In this document: piece by piece, positions 1 to 8,041 of the stretch | Position numbering within the stretch: position 1 is the first letter of the stretch | Layout: each line of letters starts with the position of its first letter | Source: CAYXUW01 sp964468375 | GTDB lineage: Bacteria; Planctomycetota; Phycisphaerae; Sedimentisphaerales; Anaerobacaceae | NCBI GenBank assembly: GCA_964468375.1 | Contig: CAYXUW010000001.1 | Span: forward strand, 37,445-101,444 | Direction: 5' to 3' | DNA length: 64,000 bases | The notes under the pieces: model-generated | Seen by the model: only the letters and a program-made list of their open reading frames with translations | Databases searched by the model: none | Told to the model about the DNA's origin: nothing | Made by a program: the position numbers and the translations under genes

Positions 1-246
1 GCGTTTCCAATATAAATGCTCTTCCATTTTTTCTATTTTTCTGCGGAGAATGTCTGATTTATAAGTAAACTCCCAGGGTGCATACATATATTTTCGATAA
101 GCACTCACTGCATCTTCCGGCCAAACAAGCGGCTGAAGTCTATCTACCTCTATCCCAGCCACATTTTTTAGATATTCTTTCGCTCGCTGGCGGGCTGCTT
201 CGCTCATTTTTGGAGGTTCAAATCCTCTCAGGACAACCGTTGACAT
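1..246 (-). CDS. Hypothetical phage protein, C-terminus cut by window edge
   Basis: First 82 residues of the protein found whole at 45725..46336. The ATG at 246 follows the stop of the upstream gene by 10 bp; a TTG at 276 in the same frame would overlap that gene. See the full copy for description. Confidence 0.7.
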   Translation of the reverse strand, partial: MSTVVLRGFEPPKMSEAARQRAKEYLKNVAGIEVDRLQPLVWPEDAVSAYRKYMYAPWEFTYKSDILRRKIEKMEEHLYWKR

Positions 247-256
247 CTTTTCGCTT

Positions 257-538
257 TCAAAATTCCGTAGTCGCAAAAAAGCACGGAAACTTTATTCCCG
301 ATCTGACCATATCCGTAAGCTGTTGCATAAACGACATCGATTTCGTCTTATCGTTCAAATCGGGGAAGTATCGCAGTGACCAAACCTGCTCGTTCGTCAG
401 TTCTTCCGGGCCCTCGAACTCATCCTCGTCCAGTCCTATCTCGGCCATATACGCCTTTTTGACCGATTCCGCATCCGGCCCCACCCACCAGTCACAGTCG
501 CTCATTCTGAAAATCTTCATTCCGCCTATAGCATTCAT
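257..538 (-). CDS. Small acidic phage protein with a CDWW motif
   Basis: 93 residues, unrecognised function. The N-terminal part contains a CDWWVGPD motif followed by an acidic stretch (residues about 33-50). Its ATG overlaps the stop of the upstream zinc-ribbon gene in an ATGA arrangement, with AAAGGTG as ribosome site, so it belongs to the same minus-strand operon. Short proteins of this look are common in phage early regions; no role is proposed. Confidence 0.75.
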   Translation of the reverse strand: MNAIGGMKIFRMSDCDWWVGPDAESVKKAYMAEIGLDEDEFEGPEELTNEQVWSLRYFPDLNDKTKSMSFMQQLTDMVRSGIKFPCFFATTEF

Positions 539-717
539 TTCTTCACCTTTAATCTTTTAACCTCTTCTATAGCATAGCTGCCGCATTTCTCGCACCGCTC
601 CGGCTTGTCCCGGCCGTAACCTGCGGCACAGCCACTGCATTGATAAACCATCTCAAACTGATTTTTATCGATATCTTTCAGATATTCTTCGACGTCGGCG
701 GTGTTCGGCGGCGTCAC
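535..717 (-). CDS. Zinc-ribbon small protein
   Basis: 60 residues. Two CxxC-type pairs (CSGC near residue 27 and CEKC near residue 42) form a rubredoxin-like zinc ribbon. The start is a GTG at 717; an internal ATG at residue 23 sits just before the first Cys pair and is an alternative. It lies between the AP2-domain gene and the CDWW gene. Role unknown; small phage zinc ribbons are often nucleic-acid or protein adaptors (inference). Confidence 0.7.
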   Translation of the reverse strand: MTPPNTADVEEYLKDIDKNQFEMVYQCSGCAAGYGRDKPERCEKCGSYAIEEVKRLKVKK

Positions 718-734
718 CTTATTCTTATCCGGCT

Positions 735-1178
735 TTAGCCCTCTGTCCGGGCCTGCGGAAAATTTCGCGGGGGTTTGCCCATTTCTATCAGTTTCGCATC
801 GACCGCCTTCGCCGCTGCCACGTCCGTCGGAAAACCTCCTATATTTATCCTTTTGCCTTCGATAAATATCACTGCCCGCCAGGGATTTTTCTTGCTGTTC
901 GGAACTGCCGAAACGCCGTAATATCCTGATTTTGACTTCCGCTTTTTACGGGGCTTTTTCTCCGGCGTCGGCGCCTCGCTTGTATCCGCCGGCAGCACTG
1001 TTATCTCTTCTGTCGCGGGCATCTTTATCATCGCAAACCCTGATACCTGGCTGCCGAGCATTTCCGCTGTCACCCGCGCTTGTGTTTCGAGGTTGACAAG
1101 CACCGCCGCCCGGACCAGTTTTTCGATTTTGTAAATCCCGCCTTTGCCGTCTGTGAAAAATACGCTTTTATTTGCCAT
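735..1178 (-). CDS. AP2-domain DNA-binding protein
   Basis: 147 residues. Residues about 83-140 form an AP2/ERF-like DNA-binding fold (GYYGVS start, KNPWRAVI core, INIGGF strand, then the AAAKAVDAK helix). In phages this domain usually occurs in HNH homing endonucleases or integrases; no HNH motif is present here, so it is a stand-alone binding protein or the remnant of such an enzyme. The N-terminal 70 residues are unassigned and joined by a basic linker (PRKKRKSK). AAGGAG precedes the ATG; the gene overlaps the upstream one by 11 bp. Confidence 0.8.
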   Translation of the reverse strand: MANKSVFFTDGKGGIYKIEKLVRAAVLVNLETQARVTAEMLGSQVSGFAMIKMPATEEITVLPADTSEAPTPEKKPRKKRKSKSGYYGVSAVPNSKKNPWRAVIFIEGKRINIGGFPTDVAAAKAVDAKLIEMGKPPRNFPQARTEG

Positions 1179-1761
1179 CCTTGATCTCCTTCAAAATCTT
1201 TTCAATTGTTCCGGGGGAAAGTGTGTCCAGCAAAATGTTTTTCATCGCCTTCCTACCTACATCAATAGCCCTATCATCTACGCTTCTTTTTTCTTTGGTT
1301 ATTGGTAATTTTATTCCCCAAAATTCGCATATTCGCCTTATCGCTTCATTACAAAATCGGAGCTGCTCCTCGACGTCTTTGATATGAAAGAGTGCTTTTT
1401 CAAGCATCTGTTTCTCCGGCGGGTCAAGATGCGGCCCGATGAAATTCTCCAGCTCCTCAATAAACCGTTTGTCTTTGCAATCAGGACAAGGATAACTATC
1501 TTTACCAAACATACCGCAGGGTATTATTCCATTTCTGCACCTTGGATTACTGCATTTCGGCTTTTCGCCTCTCGGCCATGGCTTCGGCGATTTAACGAAC
1601 GGAATTCGCGGACATTCCCCGGGCGCGAGATTCGGCAATCCTCTCTTCCAGTAAATCCCCTCGACCGGTTTATCCCAAAACCACATCTTCAATGTTCGAA
1701 CGGCATAACCCAGCACTGCCCCGGCCAAAATCAATATCCCCGCCGCTATATAAATCTCCAT
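1168..1761 (-). CDS. Membrane-anchored Cys-rich phage protein
   Basis: 197 residues. A single hydrophobic helix at residues about 4-22 is followed by a cysteine-rich segment (CSNPRC, CPDC around residues 70-95) that could bind zinc, then a charged helical C-terminal half. No family recognised. GGAG precedes the ATG. It is co-directional and nearly contiguous with its neighbours. The topology suggests a membrane-attached cytoplasmic protein; function unknown. Confidence 0.7.
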   Translation of the reverse strand: MEIYIAAGILILAGAVLGYAVRTLKMWFWDKPVEGIYWKRGLPNLAPGECPRIPFVKSPKPWPRGEKPKCSNPRCRNGIIPCGMFGKDSYPCPDCKDKRFIEELENFIGPHLDPPEKQMLEKALFHIKDVEEQLRFCNEAIRRICEFWGIKLPITKEKRSVDDRAIDVGRKAMKNILLDTLSPGTIEKILKEIKDGK

Positions 1762-1762
1762 C

Positions 1763-2125
1763 TTACTGCTCCTTTATTTTTTCAGTTTTCAAATCTACCG
1801 GGCAATTTGGCAGATAAACTTCCCTGTCCGGGAAAATTGCCAATAGCCGCCCATCCATTAAATTTATATGTCCCGTTGTCACTCCATGCCCGCAGCAGCA
1901 GCCCCTTGTTTTTATGCCGCCGTCATTCAGGGCCTTTACCATATCTGCGATACAGGCATCGATGGGCATTTCCTTTTCGTACTCCTTGCCAGTGGGTGAA
2001 AGGTCCGCCGCGATGGTAACTTTCATCATCACAGGCATTCGCCCGCAATGCGGACACGGCTTTGTGCGCCGCCCGTACTCTGCCTCGATTTGCGCTGGCC
2101 CTTTCGCCCTGTTTTCATTGTCCAT
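1763..2125 (-). CDS. Zn-binding protein with CCCGHG motif
   Basis: About 120 residues from the ATG at 2125, chosen because AGGTGGAAG precedes it and it overlaps the upstream stop by only 11 bp. An upstream extension is open but lacks a good site. CPHCG near the N-terminus and CCCGHG near residue 75 suggest metal binding. The CxGHG motif followed by a short hydrophobic 'DGRLLAI' segment occurs in many short phage proteins of unknown role. Confidence 0.72.
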   Translation of the reverse strand: MDNENRAKGPAQIEAEYGRRTKPCPHCGRMPVMMKVTIAADLSPTGKEYEKEMPIDACIADMVKALNDGGIKTRGCCCGHGVTTGHINLMDGRLLAIFPDREVYLPNCPVDLKTEKIKEQ

Positions 2126-2456
2126 CTTCCACCTCATCATCCCTGAAAATATATTTTTCAAATCTCGGCGACCTGAGCATCGCCGCGCACGCATTGCTCA
2201 ACCTGTCCAATCCGTCATCGCCGTCAGCATTGAACGCCTGGCGGAGAATTTCTTTTAGTTTGTTACGCTCCTGTGCCGCTAACTCTCCGCTTTCGCCGTC
2301 AAGTTCTGAAAACACCGACATCAGACCGAGCTCCGCAAAGTTGCAGAGTGTTACGAGCTCCATTTCCGACACTTTGACTTTCTTGCCGATATTTTTAACG
2401 ACCACGCAATGGCCTTCCATGCGTGCCGTTATCGCAACCATTTTCGCCTCATCCAT
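2115..2456 (-). CDS. Hypothetical phage protein
   Basis: 113 residues from the ATG at 2456, supported by ACAGGAG about 10 bases upstream and by an 8-bp overlap with the preceding gene; an in-frame ATG at 2477 is the alternative. Helical, acidic C-terminus, no recognised motif. Confidence 0.7.
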   Translation of the reverse strand: MDEAKMVAITARMEGHCVVVKNIGKKVKVSEMELVTLCNFAELGLMSVFSELDGESGELAAQERNKLKEILRQAFNADGDDGLDRLSNACAAMLRSPRFEKYIFRDDEVEDGQ

Positions 2457-2655
2457 ATTTTTTATTTCTCCTGTCATTGAGGTCGATATACTTAACGTTG
2501 TGAAACCGCAGCTGCGGGAATTCCTTTTTGGCGACTGACTTTCCGGTAAAGTGAGTGGCGTTCTTAAAATCGGTAAACCCCAGGCCGCCGCCGCTACGTC
2601 TTGTTACGAACAATCCGTCTCTGCGTCTAACAACTATATCTTTTTCTTTGGCCAT
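2449..2655 (-). CDS. Small basic phage protein
   Basis: 68 residues from the ATG at 2655, preceded by AGGAG. Rich in Arg/Lys with paired RRR and RRS motifs, so nucleic-acid contact is possible (inference). It is the first gene after the 598-bp AT-rich gap and therefore probably the promoter-proximal gene of this early operon. Confidence 0.72.
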   Translation of the reverse strand: MAKEKDIVVRRRDGLFVTRRSGGGLGFTDFKNATHFTGKSVAKKEFPQLRFHNVKYIDLNDRRNKKYG

Positions 2656-3253
2656 AATTATTCTCCTGTCACGGTTATTGCAGGGTGCACATTCCAAACT
2701 GCGTTTTCACAGCGGCCGGACACGCTTTTTTTCACCACAAATTCACTTTTTGCGCGCCATCGCCAACCGCAGCCAAACAAAACTTTTAGGAAGGACCCAA
2801 AACATTTATTCCCCCCCACCTGATTACATGACCTCATGTCCCCACCATTCAATGCGCGCGCTGCCATTTTGACCGCTTGGAAAAACCTTACTATTAAGCT
2901 GAAAACAAAGTTTTTATGTCCCCACGTTTTTAACTCAAAAACGAAGATTTGCCTAAAAAAGCGGACATTTAGAAGCGGACGTTTTTCAAAAACTTTATTA
3001 TCCGTGTGATAATGAGGGTGACCGGACATAAGCACGCCCACCTTATTATCGAAGTAAAAACGAAGATTACCGTAAACACAACTGAGATACTGTTTCAAAA
3101 AAGCACTTTTCAAACAGGCGTTTAAATGTCCGCTGCTGATTTTTTTTGATTTTTGAACGTGATTAACGGATTTCGTAACTGCCATAAAAACCTAACCTTA
3201 CGAACCTCTTAAAAACTTAAGTCATCATTACTCTGTAAAAGGTTTACACACCC
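2656..3253. other. AT-rich repeat-bearing gap, candidate control region or origin
   Basis: No convincing gene in 598 bp. The words GTCCCCAC and CGGACAT/ATGTCCG recur (near 2837, 2919, 2965, 3025, 3127), AAAACGAAGATT occurs twice (near 2939 and 3057), and an imperfect inverted repeat with GATAAT/ATTATC ends lies at about 3016-3053. A 175-codon minus-strand frame (2658..3185) is open but its composition is unlike the neighbours. The spacing of repeated short words fits regulator sites or replication iterons; neither is proven. Confidence 0.45.
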
Positions 3254-3988
3254 TTACAAACGATCGCTGTAATCACGGTCCAGACGCTCGCCCATTCCGT
3301 TGGCTTGAATGTTCAAAAAGTGCAGGTACTGGACCGTGGTCTCCAGGCTCGAATGACCCATCAAATTCTGCAACGAATATATATCGATACCAGCGCCGCC
3401 TTCGTCTTTGGACCTTAAAGAATTAACTGCAAACGTGTGCCTGAACATGTGCGGATGGAGCGACTTTTTAATGCCTGCTGCCTCTCCCCTGCCCTTAATC
3501 ATTCTAAACAAGGAAGTAGAGGCCCGAGGCCTGAGGCTTATCTCCCCTGTTTTTTTATCAACGGCCCGGACGGTTTGCAGATAAGTCTTTTTCCGTGAGC
3601 TGTAAAATAATGGTTTGCTTATATCGCTTCTGCGGATATGGCGAGGCAGAGTTTTGGGTCTTATCTTGCTAATGTATTTATCAATTGCCGTCGCAAGGCG
3701 CTTGCTTATAGGTATCGTCCGATCCTTATTGCCTTTGCCTTTGTATACCTCGATTACATTTTCACCTAAAACTCCCGGAGTGTCCTGCACACGCAGCTTC
3801 GCCAGCTCCTGAATCCGCAAACCGGTGTTGAGAAGTATGTCGCATATTAAAAATAATCTCCTGTCGCTCAGGCTGGTGGCATTCTTCCTTAAAAAAACCA
3901 TAAGCTGCTGCTGCTCATCGTCATTTAAGACTTTTCTCCAGCTGATTCCATCTTTACGTTTTCGAGGTCCCGTCCGTGCGTGACGCAT
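3254..3988 (-). CDS. Second tyrosine recombinase (XerC/D-size)
   Basis: 244 residues, a compact tyrosine recombinase. Catalytic residues are visible in order: R58 (TGLRIQEL), K85 (KGKGNKDR), H180 and R183 (HPHMFRHT), H212 (MGHSS), Y221. It has a shortened N-terminal core-binding part compared with the att-adjacent integrase at 10718..11737, and no arm-binding domain. It lies in the early region, far from the att site, so it is unlikely to be the integrase for the tRNA site; dimer resolution, inversion or a second integration system are options. It sits downstream of the 69-codon gene at 3992 with a 3-bp gap. Confidence 0.9.
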   Translation of the reverse strand: MRHARTGPRKRKDGISWRKVLNDDEQQQLMVFLRKNATSLSDRRLFLICDILLNTGLRIQELAKLRVQDTPGVLGENVIEVYKGKGNKDRTIPISKRLATAIDKYISKIRPKTLPRHIRRSDISKPLFYSSRKKTYLQTVRAVDKKTGEISLRPRASTSLFRMIKGRGEAAGIKKSLHPHMFRHTFAVNSLRSKDEGGAGIDIYSLQNLMGHSSLETTVQYLHFLNIQANGMGERLDRDYSDRL

Positions 3989-3991
3989 AAA

Positions 3992-4201
3992 TTAATCCTT
4001 CATTGGCAAATCTGGCTGCTGAGCTTCAAAAGAAAACTTTACTCTCTCCTTTTCTTTTTTCTTCGGCTTGGTAAGTTTCTGCAGCTGCTCTATCGAACAG
4101 TTAGAAGTGCAATCTTCAAATACAAATTTGATGCCGCCGGTTTTCAATGTTGCACTCGTCAGAAAACCTTCACCTGTGATTTTTTTTGCTTGCCCTGGCA
4201 T
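3992..4201 (-). CDS. Small phage protein between radical SAM and recombinase genes
   Basis: 69 residues from the ATG at 4201, preceded by AAGGAG. Contains one CTSNC pair and a Lys-rich segment (KPKKKEKERVK). No family recognised. Tight spacing to the recombinase gene suggests coupled expression. Confidence 0.7.
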   Translation of the reverse strand: MPGQAKKITGEGFLTSATLKTGGIKFVFEDCTSNCSIEQLQKLTKPKKKEKERVKFSFEAQQPDLPMKD

Positions 4202-4223
4202 TATTTTGTCTCCTTGTTTTTTG

Positions 4224-4979
4224 TTATTTGACCTTCCGCATATCAGTATTATGAAATGGAATTCCATCGAGAAATTTCGCCAGCTCCGCCTTAATGAAAT
4301 AGCTGGCTTTCAACTCTCTACATAAGCGGATAGCAGCAATCCCGAAATTTCGCCAGGTCCGGGCTGTGAACCTGTCGTAGTAATTCATCTTGCCGATACG
4401 GAACTGATCAACAAAAGTGTGTGTTCGTCGGATTATCTCGAGTGAAGTTTCAGTCTCTATCACCGGCTCCAGGCTTACGAAAGTTTGAATGCCTCCTTCT
4501 TTGGCTTCTACAATCGCAGAAATTCTATCATCAGGAAGAGCTGCATAAGGTTCGCGTGCCCTGGATCCAGCCTCATCCAGAAGCGTCAGTGTGCTTCCGA
4601 ACATATCATCTGGACCATATAAATCGAAATCGCGCGCAGCTCTCATGCCGCCTTTAGTAAGAATCTGGAATGGGATATTATTGTCCCTCAGGATTGAAAT
4701 CGCCTGCCGGGTAATCTTTTCATAATCATCGAGCTGCTGATACGGATCACACCCAAAGCAGAGTAGTACGCGGTTGTTCATACCCGCAAGTTTTGGGGCT
4801 TCTTTACGAAGCCTTTTAAGGACATCTTTTTTGACAGTCTGCACGCTGTGAAATTCAGGATTCCGCATTACTGTCGGCCCAAAGCAGTAATCACAACAGA
4901 AGCCGCATCCCTTATATAAATTCACCGCCCAGTGAGCGTAATCTCTTGCTGGTCCCGATGGTTGATAAATCGCTCCCAT
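4224..4979 (-). CDS. Radical SAM protein (SplB/COG1533-like)
   Basis: 251 residues. The iron-sulfur motif CX3CX2C is seen as C25, C29, C32 in 'YKGCGFCCDYCFGP', with the spacing typical of the spore-photoproduct-lyase-related COG1533 group. Further conserved-looking elements are 'LLCFGCDPYQ', 'QILTKGG' and 'VSLEPVIE', which match the alternating strands of a partial TIM barrel. Members of the wider family cut S-adenosylmethionine to form a 5'-deoxyadenosyl radical; the substrate here is not known, though nucleic acid is the usual suspicion. AAAGGG precedes the ATG. Neighbours are the ParB-like gene upstream and the second recombinase downstream. Confidence 0.88.
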   Translation of the reverse strand: MGAIYQPSGPARDYAHWAVNLYKGCGFCCDYCFGPTVMRNPEFHSVQTVKKDVLKRLRKEAPKLAGMNNRVLLCFGCDPYQQLDDYEKITRQAISILRDNNIPFQILTKGGMRAARDFDLYGPDDMFGSTLTLLDEAGSRAREPYAALPDDRISAIVEAKEGGIQTFVSLEPVIETETSLEIIRRTHTFVDQFRIGKMNYYDRFTARTWRNFGIAAIRLCRELKASYFIKAELAKFLDGIPFHNTDMRKVK

Positions 4980-5026
4980 GGATATCCCTTTTAGTTCGGT
5001 TTTCCGTTTCTTAAAATCTCGTCCAT

Positions 5027-5209
5027 CTACAAAACTGTATATTTACTTCCTATTTCAAATCCTTTTTTGAAAATTTTAGGGATGAGAACCCCAATAACGT
5101 CATTCGGCAACTGCGATAACCTCATCAATTCGCTCGGCGATAACTTTGTGAGAAGCTCAAAATACGCCATTTGGCCGTGCTTCTTGTATACCTTTTGAGA
5201 TATATCCAC
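5027..5209 (-). CDS. Hypothetical small protein
   Basis: 60 residues starting at a GTG (5209) behind AAGGG. Helical, basic, with a 'LSPSELMRLSQL' segment. No recognised family. Lies between the ParB-like and radical SAM genes on the same strand. Confidence 0.55.
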   Translation of the reverse strand: MDISQKVYKKHGQMAYFELLTKLSPSELMRLSQLPNDVIGVLIPKIFKKGFEIGSKYTVL

Positions 5210-5277
5210 CTGTCAACCCTTTCTGCAGCCGTGGTGCCCCGTGTCACCGCTTTGTCCGCCAAAGCCGCCTGTAATAC

Positions 5278-6957
5278 CTATTTCTTGGATTTCTTTGCTT
5301 TAGTGCCCTTCTTGGCTGGTTTGCCCGGTTTGTCTGCGCAGGCACTGCACAAATCTTCTTCTACCCAGTGACAAGGCCCGCCAGCTGTTTGGCATGCCTT
5401 CTCTTCGGTACATCCACAGACACGGCATTTTCTAACTTGCTTTTTGCCCTTTTTAGATTTGGCCGTCTTAGGTGTGCCGTCGGCTTTCAGATTCGCCCAT
5501 TCCGCCGGCTCTTTGAATTCTTCCCTTTCGCAAACTTCGCGGTATTTCTCGTCAATGTCAATTCCGAAAAACCCTGCAATCATTCTTGCCGTTTTTATAG
5601 ATTCTGCAGTCCCGCCTGTATCCATAAGGTAATAAAAATTAATCCTCATGGTTTCCCACAAAATGCTAGCTAAATCTTCGCATGCTTTCGCAGGGTTTTT
5701 GCTGAATTGTTTTTGAGCTTTGTCGACAAATTCAAAGGGATCTTTACAATCACCTGTAAAATCTATTTCGAGAGATACAATAAGCAATGCCACAGCATAC
5801 AGCTTGTTTTTATGCTTTATCGCTGTTGCAGGCGTTTCCTCAAGTCCCTTATAAAGTTCCATTATTGTCTGGGCCCATCTGCGCTCTTCTAATTCCGCCC
5901 GGAGCTGCTTGAGCGTTTCGGGCTTATTAGATTCTGTTTTTTGATTATGCTCCTTTTTGACCTTTACATAGATGATCCTGCCTTTTCCACTGCCGTGGAC
6001 CACCAACGCGGGCACAGCCCCCTTAGTCGCTTTTTTGACTTTGCTGAACTGCCAGCTGCTCAGACGCCGGCCGTAAATCTTTTTCAGCCTATCGCATTCT
6101 TCCCTCTCATAACATTGAGATATCTCTACGCAGACCAAACCCGGATGTTTTTTCTGCATCTCCGCAAATTTAGCCTTCCCGACAGCAATCTCTTTTGACT
6201 GCCAGCATTTTTTGTCGAGACATCTGTCTTTGGTGCCGATTGCATCCTCAGCTCTCTCCGCCCATAGTGTCGGCTGGCAGCTGCTCCGTTTCTGGCAATC
6301 CTGGCAGCCGGCAGTATCGAACGGCGCCTTTTTCAGAATCATCAGCTGCTCGGCCAGCCGTTTTTCGAGATCCCTGACAGTTAGATCGCTGCAGTACTGG
6401 AGCGATCTGTATATATCCTTGTCTTGGATGTGCTGGGGGAATCTCGCAATCAGTCCCAGGTGTGCCGCCGTGAAATAACTAAAATCCGAATCCTCGAGGA
6501 TCAGCTCTTTCCATTTATCAGAAAGATTGTTATTTATCGCCTCGCGCTGATGGACCCATTGCTCGTTTTTGCCCATCTTCGACGCCACCGCGGTTACATC
6601 ATTTTTATACTTGGTCAAGAGCGTGGCAACGGCCCTGCCCTGCTCGAGAATTGTCAAGTCCACACGTGCGTAATTCTCAGCAAATGTAACATCAAACGCT
6701 GCATCATCAGATAATCTGCCGTGATTCAATACTGATATCGTCTCATAACCTACCTCACGAGCTGCCAGCAATCTCCGTTCGCCGGCAAGAAGCTCAAATT
6801 TCCCCCCATCGATTTCACGCACATGTACCGGCACCATAACACCGATTGCCCGGATGCTCTCAATAAGGTCAAGAAACGCTTGACTCTTTTTATTAATTAT
6901 TCGTGGATTGTCTCCGCTGATTTTGATTTTTTTTATTTCAACTGGACAGAATTGCAT
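5278..6957 (-). CDS. ParB-like protein with C-terminal Cys cluster
   Basis: 559 residues from the ATG at 6957, preceded by AAAGGAG. The N-terminal 110 residues are a ParB/Srx-type domain: 'ISGDNPRIIN', a 'MVPVHVREIDGG' strand and the GERRLLAA nucleotide-binding box near residue 64. A KorB/Spo0J-like helix-turn-helix segment follows (AVASKMGKNEQWVHQR). A middle Cys group (CQDCQKRSSC, CLDKKC) and a C-terminal group (CRVCGC, ACQ, PCHW, LCSAC) probably bind zinc, before a Lys-rich tail. No ParA partner is seen, so partition is not implied; phage ParB-like proteins of this size may organise phage DNA or act in modification. It starts right after a strong terminator. Confidence 0.87.
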   Translation of the reverse strand: MQFCPVEIKKIKISGDNPRIINKKSQAFLDLIESIRAIGVMVPVHVREIDGGKFELLAGERRLLAAREVGYETISVLNHGRLSDDAAFDVTFAENYARVDLTILEQGRAVATLLTKYKNDVTAVASKMGKNEQWVHQREAINNNLSDKWKELILEDSDFSYFTAAHLGLIARFPQHIQDKDIYRSLQYCSDLTVRDLEKRLAEQLMILKKAPFDTAGCQDCQKRSSCQPTLWAERAEDAIGTKDRCLDKKCWQSKEIAVGKAKFAEMQKKHPGLVCVEISQCYEREECDRLKKIYGRRLSSWQFSKVKKATKGAVPALVVHGSGKGRIIYVKVKKEHNQKTESNKPETLKQLRAELEERRWAQTIMELYKGLEETPATAIKHKNKLYAVALLIVSLEIDFTGDCKDPFEFVDKAQKQFSKNPAKACEDLASILWETMRINFYYLMDTGGTAESIKTARMIAGFFGIDIDEKYREVCEREEFKEPAEWANLKADGTPKTAKSKKGKKQVRKCRVCGCTEEKACQTAGGPCHWVEEDLCSACADKPGKPAKKGTKAKKSKK

Positions 6958-6991
6958 TGTACTTTCTCCTTTCACCAATTCGGTTTATAAA

Positions 6992-7014
6992 AGGCCCCGC
7001 ACAAAGCGGGGCCT
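6992..7014 (-). terminator. Rho-independent terminator
   Basis: A perfect 9-bp stem (AGGCCCCGC / GCGGGGCCT) with a 5-base loop, followed on the minus strand by TTTTAT. It closes the operon ending at 7028 just upstream of the ParB-like gene. Confidence 0.9.
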
Positions 7015-7027
7015 GGCAATACATTCA

Positions 7028-7627
7028 TTACTTCATCTGCACGGGCTTTGATAAACAAACCTCTTTATCACAGAAGCGAAGTTTTTCATCAACTTCACTC
7101 CTAAAGGCGTACTCGTCCGGGCTGTATTTATTGGGCGGCAGCAGCGAAGGCAGGAATCCTAATCTTTTAAGAATTTCAGAAACCAGCTCGCTACAAAAAA
7201 CACTCGACAAGTCGCTACGGTGGCCCATAAAAAACGACGCAACCGCCGAAGCAGCTCCCATAAGCTCTACAACGCTTTTTTCATAGGGCCGGTTTAGCAG
7301 TTCCGACATAGTGCTGTTTATAATTTCGTAAAACCGCTCGTCTCTTTCACAAACCAGACGCCGCAGAAAAGCCTTGCCCTTATACACCTGTAGGATCTCA
7401 CTTAAGGGATTCAGCTGAACGCCGTTTTTGCCATGCAGCGTTGTCGATTCAAAAAGCATTACCCGGCCGCCGTCTACAACGATGATGCCTATATGCGAGT
7501 AACGTGCCTTCCTGCGGCTGCATAATGTGCAGAAACAAAGTATCAGCGCGCTTATTGCGCCTTTGCCCCGGAAAAGAACTATATCACCGGTTTTTAATGT
7601 GCTTCTGATATTTCTGTAGGGTATCAT
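7028..7627 (-). CDS. Permuted NlpC/P60 (YiiX/C92-like) hydrolase
   Basis: 199 residues. Layout matches the circularly permuted papain-like group: 'TGDIVLFRG' near residue 13, the catalytic His in 'YSHIGIIV' near residue 45, and the catalytic Cys in 'VFCSELVSEIL' near residue 144. Such enzymes cleave amide bonds in peptidoglycan peptides or lipids. In this position, downstream of an exported lipoprotein and close to a lysozyme-like gene, a role in lysis or cell-wall entry is plausible. A hydrophobic segment (ISALILCFCTLC) follows the first motif. Last gene before the terminator at 6992-7014. Confidence 0.82.
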   Translation of the reverse strand: MIPYRNIRSTLKTGDIVLFRGKGAISALILCFCTLCSRRKARYSHIGIIVVDGGRVMLFESTTLHGKNGVQLNPLSEILQVYKGKAFLRRLVCERDERFYEIINSTMSELLNRPYEKSVVELMGAASAVASFFMGHRSDLSSVFCSELVSEILKRLGFLPSLLPPNKYSPDEYAFRSEVDEKLRFCDKEVCLSKPVQMK

Positions 7628-7628
7628 T

Positions 7629-8012
7629 TTACTGGCTCGCTATTACTCCGGTTAACGTGTTTTTTATGGCTTCAATCTCTCCTGCAGTGACAACGCCGCC
7701 GCTGGCTGCTTTGACATAAAGGTCCGCAAGGGCGGCTATTGCACTTTCTATTTGCAGTTTACCTTCGGATTTCTGTTGTTCGACTTTAACTGTTAATTGC
7801 GTCCCATCGGGAGTGTTCTTCATTGCCTCAAGTCCGCTCAAGGTCTGGTCGCCAATTCGATCATATTCTGTTTCTGAGCGCAAGCAGCTTTCGCCTTCGA
7901 TGATCTCATACTCCTTATGGACTACTCTCGAGCAGCTACTAACTAGCCATACCGCAGCGGCCAGCAAAACCACTAGTGATATGACGGTTGATGAAAATCG
8001 TTTCGTGTTCAC
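7629..8012 (-). CDS. Small lipoprotein
   Basis: 127 residues from a GTG at 8012 behind AAAGGAG. A signal sequence at residues about 8-26 ends in a VSSC lipobox with Cys at residue 27, so a lipid-anchored protein is predicted. The mature part is helical with no recognised domain. It precedes the NlpC/P60-like gene by one base; an Rz1/spanin-type role in lysis is possible but not supported by motif. Confidence 0.72.
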   Translation of the reverse strand: MNTKRFSSTVISLVVLLAAAVWLVSSCSRVVHKEYEIIEGESCLRSETEYDRIGDQTLSGLEAMKNTPDGTQLTVKVEQQKSEGKLQIESAIAALADLYVKAASGGVVTAGEIEAIKNTLTGVIASQ

Positions 8013-8041
8013 TTTTTTCTCCTTTCAAATTAAAATAATGG

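Noticed and set aside
1384..2019. 211-codon plus-strand frame
   Set aside because: Antisense to two operon genes; repeated at 47474 only because the block is duplicated.
2658..3185. 175-codon minus-strand frame in the AT-rich gap
   Set aside because: Composition (Phe, Val, Cys, Lys rich) unlike neighbours, only a weak AGG site, and it runs across repeated regulatory-looking words and overlaps the gene at 2655.
5278..6957. ParABS partition system of a plasmid-prophage
   Set aside because: No ParA gene or centromere-like repeats are visible, and the phage integrates in a tRNA.
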